A stretch of 64,000 nucleotides of DNA from Paenibacillus sp. FSL H7-0326 (GTDB taxonomy: Bacteria > Bacillota > Bacilli > Paenibacillales > Paenibacillaceae): contig NZ_MPVN01000008.1 in NCBI RefSeq assembly GCF_001955535.1, forward strand, positions 1-64,000. The letters run 5' to 3'. Of this stretch, positions 61,148 through 64,000 are shown in pieces. Numbering within the stretch: position 1 is the stretch's first letter; every line of letters starts with the position of its first letter. The notes under the pieces were generated by a model. It was given only the letters and a program-made list of their open reading frames with translations, did not search any database and was not told the origin of the DNA. A program made the translations under genes and the position numbers.

Positions 61148-61420
61148 ATGATTGTGAACAAACCTGCACGTGTCAGCGCTGCCCGAGAGAAGGATGACCG
61201 AGCTGTACGCATGGTGTTCATGATGACGGTAATGGCCTGGGTAGCCTTAATTACAGGTGTAGTCATCTGTTTGTTTAATCTTCATGCACTGACGAACAGC
61301 AACATGGGAATTATGGTAGGCATAGGCTTTTTGGTGGGTAGTGTCTACATTTACTTTATAGGAAAAGCGATGGGCCTTCTCGATCTCCATAGAAAAGATC
61401 AAGAGACCGAAGATCAATAA
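61148..61420 (+). CDS. Small two-helix membrane protein
   Basis: This 90-residue protein is not recognised. It has a basic N terminus (VNKPARVSAAREKDDRAVRM), two membrane helices (about residues 24-44 and 53-72) and an acidic tail ending HRKDQETEDQ. Start follows AAGGAG. It stands between the beta-glucosidase and quinol oxidase genes, is ended by its own terminator, and carries an AAGCACTT element upstream, so it may be sugar-regulated. Function unknown. Confidence 0.65.
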   Translation: MIVNKPARVSAAREKDDRAVRMVFMMTVMAWVALITGVVICLFNLHALTNSNMGIMVGIGFLVGSVYIYFIGKAMGLLDLHRKDQETEDQ

Positions 61421-61475
61421 AGTGAGGCGTATGAGGGAGAGGGAAATGACTGTTTCAAACCGCTGTATATTTGGT

Positions 61476-61530
61476 AAAGAGCCTTAGCCGACAAACCCAA
61501 ATGGTTTGAGTGGCAAAGGCTCTTTTTGTT
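61476..61530 (+). terminator. Terminator after the small membrane protein gene
   Basis: AAAGAGCCTTAGCC and GGCAAAGGCTCTTTTT (61476-61527) pair around a long loop. Confidence 0.78.
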
Positions 61531-61553
61531 GTGGAATGCAAGGAAATAGATCA

Positions 61554-61606
61554 TTTGTGAGAAAAAATTCACAAAATTTGTGATCAAATTCGACAAATTT
61601 GTTAAC
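61554..61606. promoter_or_regulatory. Cluster of ResD-like boxes upstream of qoxA
   Basis: TTTGTGA (61554-61560), the reverse complement of TTTGTGAAT (61567-61575), TTTGTGATC (61577-61585), a reverse TTTGTCGAAT (61588-61597) and TTTGTTAAC (61598-61606) lie within 53 bp. TTTGTGAAT is the word reported for ResD sites in Bacillus subtilis. Part of the cluster is a perfect TCACAAA-A-TTTGTGA palindrome, so a Rex- or Fnr-type site is an alternative. Confidence 0.5.
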
Positions 61607-61695
61607 ACCCGTTTTATTGTCATGAATTTCTGATATCTTTAGGGGGAAGATAATAGCATCGTTTGTAATTGCGCATTAAAGGAGAGGGGATCAAG

Positions 61696-62607
61696 ATGGA
61701 TAAAAAACCTAGATCGCTTTCCAAAATCATTCTTGCAGTAGTGATTACGCTGGTTACCTTGGGCGTTATGATATGGTCACTGTTTGCAGATGAGAACGGA
61801 AAATACGTTGTACTCGATCCAAGTGGACCGATCGGCGAGGCACAAAGGGATTTGATCATAATTTCAACCATTTTGTGTGCGATCATCATTGTACCTACAT
61901 TAATACTGGTTGGTGTTATTGTATGGAAATATCGTGACACACCTGGAAACAAAGCGAAATATTCACCGAACTGGGCGCACAGCACAGTTGCCGAGGCGAT
62001 ATGGTGGGGACTTCCTATTCTAATCATTATTGTACTTGGTGCAGTCACTGTGCGCTATACGTATGCAACAGAGCCTTCGAAACCGCTCGTGTCTGATAAG
62101 GAGCCGATTACGATTCAAGTAACCTCCCTGGACTGGAAATGGTTGTTTATGTACCCGGATTCGAATGTAGCAACTGTAAATACACTGACGATTCCTGAAG
62201 ATACACCGATTCGTTTCGAGCTGACTTCGGATGCACCGATGAACTCGTTCTGGATTCCGGAACTTGGCGGACAAATGTACACGATGTCGGGTATGGCCAT
62301 GGTTCTTCATCTTCAAGCCGATGAGCAGGGAACCTTTATGGGTTCAGGAGCTAACTTCTCTGGAGAGCATTACACAGATATGAAATTTGATGTAAATGCG
62401 GTTTCCGAGGAAGACTACAACAACTGGATTAATGAAGTGAAGCTGAACTCTCAGCCGCTTACGGCTGAAGGTTATGATCAGCTCTCTGATCCAAGTGTTG
62501 AGGAAGTTCAATATTTCTCAGCATTTCCTGAAGGACTGTTTAACGATATCGTTACTAAATACGTAGTGGATCAAGACGAATCTGCTGAAGCAACAACGCA
62601 CGAATAA
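61696..62607 (+). CDS. qoxA: Quinol oxidase subunit II
   Basis: This 303-residue subunit of an aa3/bo3-type quinol oxidase has an N-terminal signal-like helix (residues 8-28), a second membrane helix (residues 47-69) and a third at about 85-108, followed by a cupredoxin-like domain. The CuA-binding cysteines of cytochrome c oxidases are absent (GSGANFSGEHYTDM), so it accepts electrons from quinol. ATG at 61696 lies 7 bases after AGGAGAGGGG; the frame is open to 61669. It is the first gene of the operon. Confidence 0.92.
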   Translation: MDKKPRSLSKIILAVVITLVTLGVMIWSLFADENGKYVVLDPSGPIGEAQRDLIIISTILCAIIIVPTLILVGVIVWKYRDTPGNKAKYSPNWAHSTVAEAIWWGLPILIIIVLGAVTVRYTYATEPSKPLVSDKEPITIQVTSLDWKWLFMYPDSNVATVNTLTIPEDTPIRFELTSDAPMNSFWIPELGGQMYTMSGMAMVLHLQADEQGTFMGSGANFSGEHYTDMKFDVNAVSEEDYNNWINEVKLNSQPLTAEGYDQLSDPSVEEVQYFSAFPEGLFNDIVTKYVVDQDESAEATTHE

Positions 62608-62636
62608 ACATTAGCTCGAAAGGAGGCCCTTCATTC

Positions 62637-64000
62637 ATGTTTAGTGATTTGTGGGAGTTCCTGACGACAGAGTTTTTGGTAACAGGCGATCCCCTTATTT
62701 TGGGGGCACAGGTATCTATCGGCCTAGCATCACTTGCGATTGTCGTCGGACTCACTTATTTTAAAAAATGGGGCTGGCTCTGGAAAAACTGGTTGACAAC
62801 GGTTGACCACAAAAAAATCGGTATCATGTACATCTTGGCCGCGATTCTAATGATGTTCCGCGGCGGCGTGGACGCGCTTATGATGAGATTCCAGCTGGCT
62901 TTACCAGGTATGGAATTCTTGCATGCGGATCACTATAACCAGGTCTTTACTACACACGGAACGATCATGATTCTGTTTATGGCGATGCCATTTATGTTCG
63001 GTCTGTTTAATGTGGTTGTACCTCTTCAGATCGGGGCGCGAGATGTCGCTTTCCCTTATCTGAATGCTGTCAGCTTCTGGCTGTTCTTCCTAGGTGCAAT
63101 GCTGTTTAACCTTTCATTCGTAATCGGGGGTTCACCTGCAGCCGGATGGCTCAGTTATCCACCTTTATCAGGGCTCGAATTTAGTCCGGGGGTAGGACAG
63201 AACTTCTATATATGGGGGATACAGATATCCGGTATCGGTTCCCTCGCCACAGGGATTAACTTCCTTGTAACAATCATTAAGATGCGTGCTCCAGGCATGA
63301 CTTGGATGAAAATGCCGATGTTTACCTGGTCCGTATTTGCTACCAATATTATTATTTTGTTTGCATTTCCAATTCTGACGGTTACTTTGTTCTTGCTATT
63401 CATGGATCGTTTTGCAGGAACACATTTCTTTACGCTGGATCTCGGGGGCAACCCGATGATGTATATCAACCTCATCTGGATGTGGGGTCACCCAGAGGTT
63501 TATATCGTTGTTCTGCCAGCCTTTGGTATCTTCTCCGAGGTTGTGGCGACATTCTCAAGAAAGAGATTGTTTGGATATAAATCAATGGTATTTGCAATGC
63601 TGATTATCAGCGTACTGTCCTTCTTCACGTGGGTCCATCATTTCTTTACGATGGGATCAGGCGCCGATGTCAATGCATTCTTCGCGATTACGACCATGTT
63701 GATTTCGATACCTACGGGTGTCAAGGTCTTTAACTGGCTGTTTACCATGTATCGCGGACGAATTCGTTTTACGCTTCCAATGATGTGGACCATTGCGTTC
63801 CTGCCGTGCTTTATTATCGGGGGGATGACAGGCGTTATGCTGTCCGTTGCGCCGGCTGACTTCCAGTTCCATAACAGTTACTTCTTGATCGCTCACTTCC
63901 ACCAGGTTCTGATCGGTGGTGTCGTGTTCGGTTACTTTGCTGGTATGTACTACTGGTGGCCGAAGCTGTTCGGATTCAACTTGCCGAACCGCTGGGGACA
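62637..64000 (+). CDS. qoxB: Quinol oxidase subunit I (partial, cut by the window end)
   Basis: The catalytic haem-copper subunit starts at ATG 62637, 10 bases after AGGAGG and 30 bp after qoxA; 454 codons are in the window, so about 200 residues are missing. Low-spin haem ligand His107 (FTTHGTIMI), the cross-linked WGHPEVYI His and Tyr, the CuB pair in VHHFF and the haem ligands in AHFHQVLIGG are present. The protein reduces oxygen to water and pumps protons. The remaining subunit genes are expected to the right. Confidence 0.93.
   Translation, partial: MFSDLWEFLTTEFLVTGDPLILGAQVSIGLASLAIVVGLTYFKKWGWLWKNWLTTVDHKKIGIMYILAAILMMFRGGVDALMMRFQLALPGMEFLHADHYNQVFTTHGTIMILFMAMPFMFGLFNVVVPLQIGARDVAFPYLNAVSFWLFFLGAMLFNLSFVIGGSPAAGWLSYPPLSGLEFSPGVGQNFYIWGIQISGIGSLATGINFLVTIIKMRAPGMTWMKMPMFTWSVFATNIIILFAFPILTVTLFLLFMDRFAGTHFFTLDLGGNPMMYINLIWMWGHPEVYIVVLPAFGIFSEVVATFSRKRLFGYKSMVFAMLIISVLSFFTWVHHFFTMGSGADVNAFFAITTMLISIPTGVKVFNWLFTMYRGRIRFTLPMMWTIAFLPCFIIGGMTGVMLSVAPADFQFHNSYFLIAHFHQVLIGGVVFGYFAGMYYWWPKLFGFNLPNRWG

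Noticed and set aside
1..64000. CRISPR arrays, tRNA or rRNA genes, prophage or plasmid replication genes
   Set aside because: None was found by eye; the short repeats seen are regulatory words or the three dispersed copies, not regularly spaced arrays.

Overview
The window looks like a chromosomal segment of a Gram-positive, endospore-forming soil bacterium, most likely Paenibacillus or a close relative. The evidence is: GGAGG-type ribosome binding sites with frequent GTG and TTG starts; two GerA-type germinant receptor gene sets; an SR1P-type small protein; YesM/YesN-type two-component regulators beside LplB/LplC/LipO-type sugar transporters; and many TTGACA/TATAAT promoters. No rRNA, tRNA, CRISPR array or intact insertion sequence was seen. 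The genus is inferred from gene content and style, not proven.

Positions 1-6900 are an AT-rich accessory stretch. Three copies of an unexplained dispersed repeat each end in an identical 22-bp block (139-160, 1383-1404, 5707-5728). They sit among an endolysin-like amidase, a nonsense-mutated P-loop kinase gene, a complete bsdBCD-type phenolic acid decarboxylase set with its LysR regulator, a YbaK-type deacylase and an IS30 transposase remnant. A 40-bp LysR operator candidate is present twice, before bsdB and before bsdC.

Positions 6900-13500 carry stress and detoxification genes: VOC protein, nitroreductase and quinone-reductase-like flavoprotein opposite a TetR gene; a PadR regulator with a pentapeptide-repeat partner; and a zinc alcohol dehydrogenase opposite a MerR/AdhR-like regulator with a 19-bp-spaced MerR-type promoter. 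Positions 13600-17030 hold a response regulator, a short sensor kinase and an ABC-2 transporter resembling peptide-antibiotic resistance modules. Positions 17090-25530 are metabolic: methyltransferase, AraC regulator with sugar isomerase and Gfo/Idh dehydrogenase, a glycerate kinase/DASS permease pair, and an SDR with a TetR.

Positions 25650-33740 form a carbohydrate region: ArsR-type regulator, GH43 enzyme, sugar ABC importer (binding protein plus two permeases, no ATPase) and a GH13 alpha-glucosidase. Related inverted repeats lie just downstream of two strong promoters here. Positions 33960-41980 contain germinant receptor genes in the order A-B-C-A-C and then a second B on the opposite strand.

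Positions 42100-49340 are mixed housekeeping genes: NAGPA-domain protein, DsbA-like protein, SR1P, a CPA2 antiporter with a long structured leader, DUF420/CtaM, aldo/keto reductase, thioredoxin and UppP. Positions 49550-60780 are a second sugar-uptake region: YesMN pair, LplBC permeases, two paralogous lipoprotein binding proteins and a GH1 beta-glucosidase, linked by cre-like sites and a recurring CGAAAACGTT element. The window closes with a small membrane protein, a cluster of ResD-like boxes and the start of a qox-type quinol oxidase operon, cut at the right edge inside qoxB.
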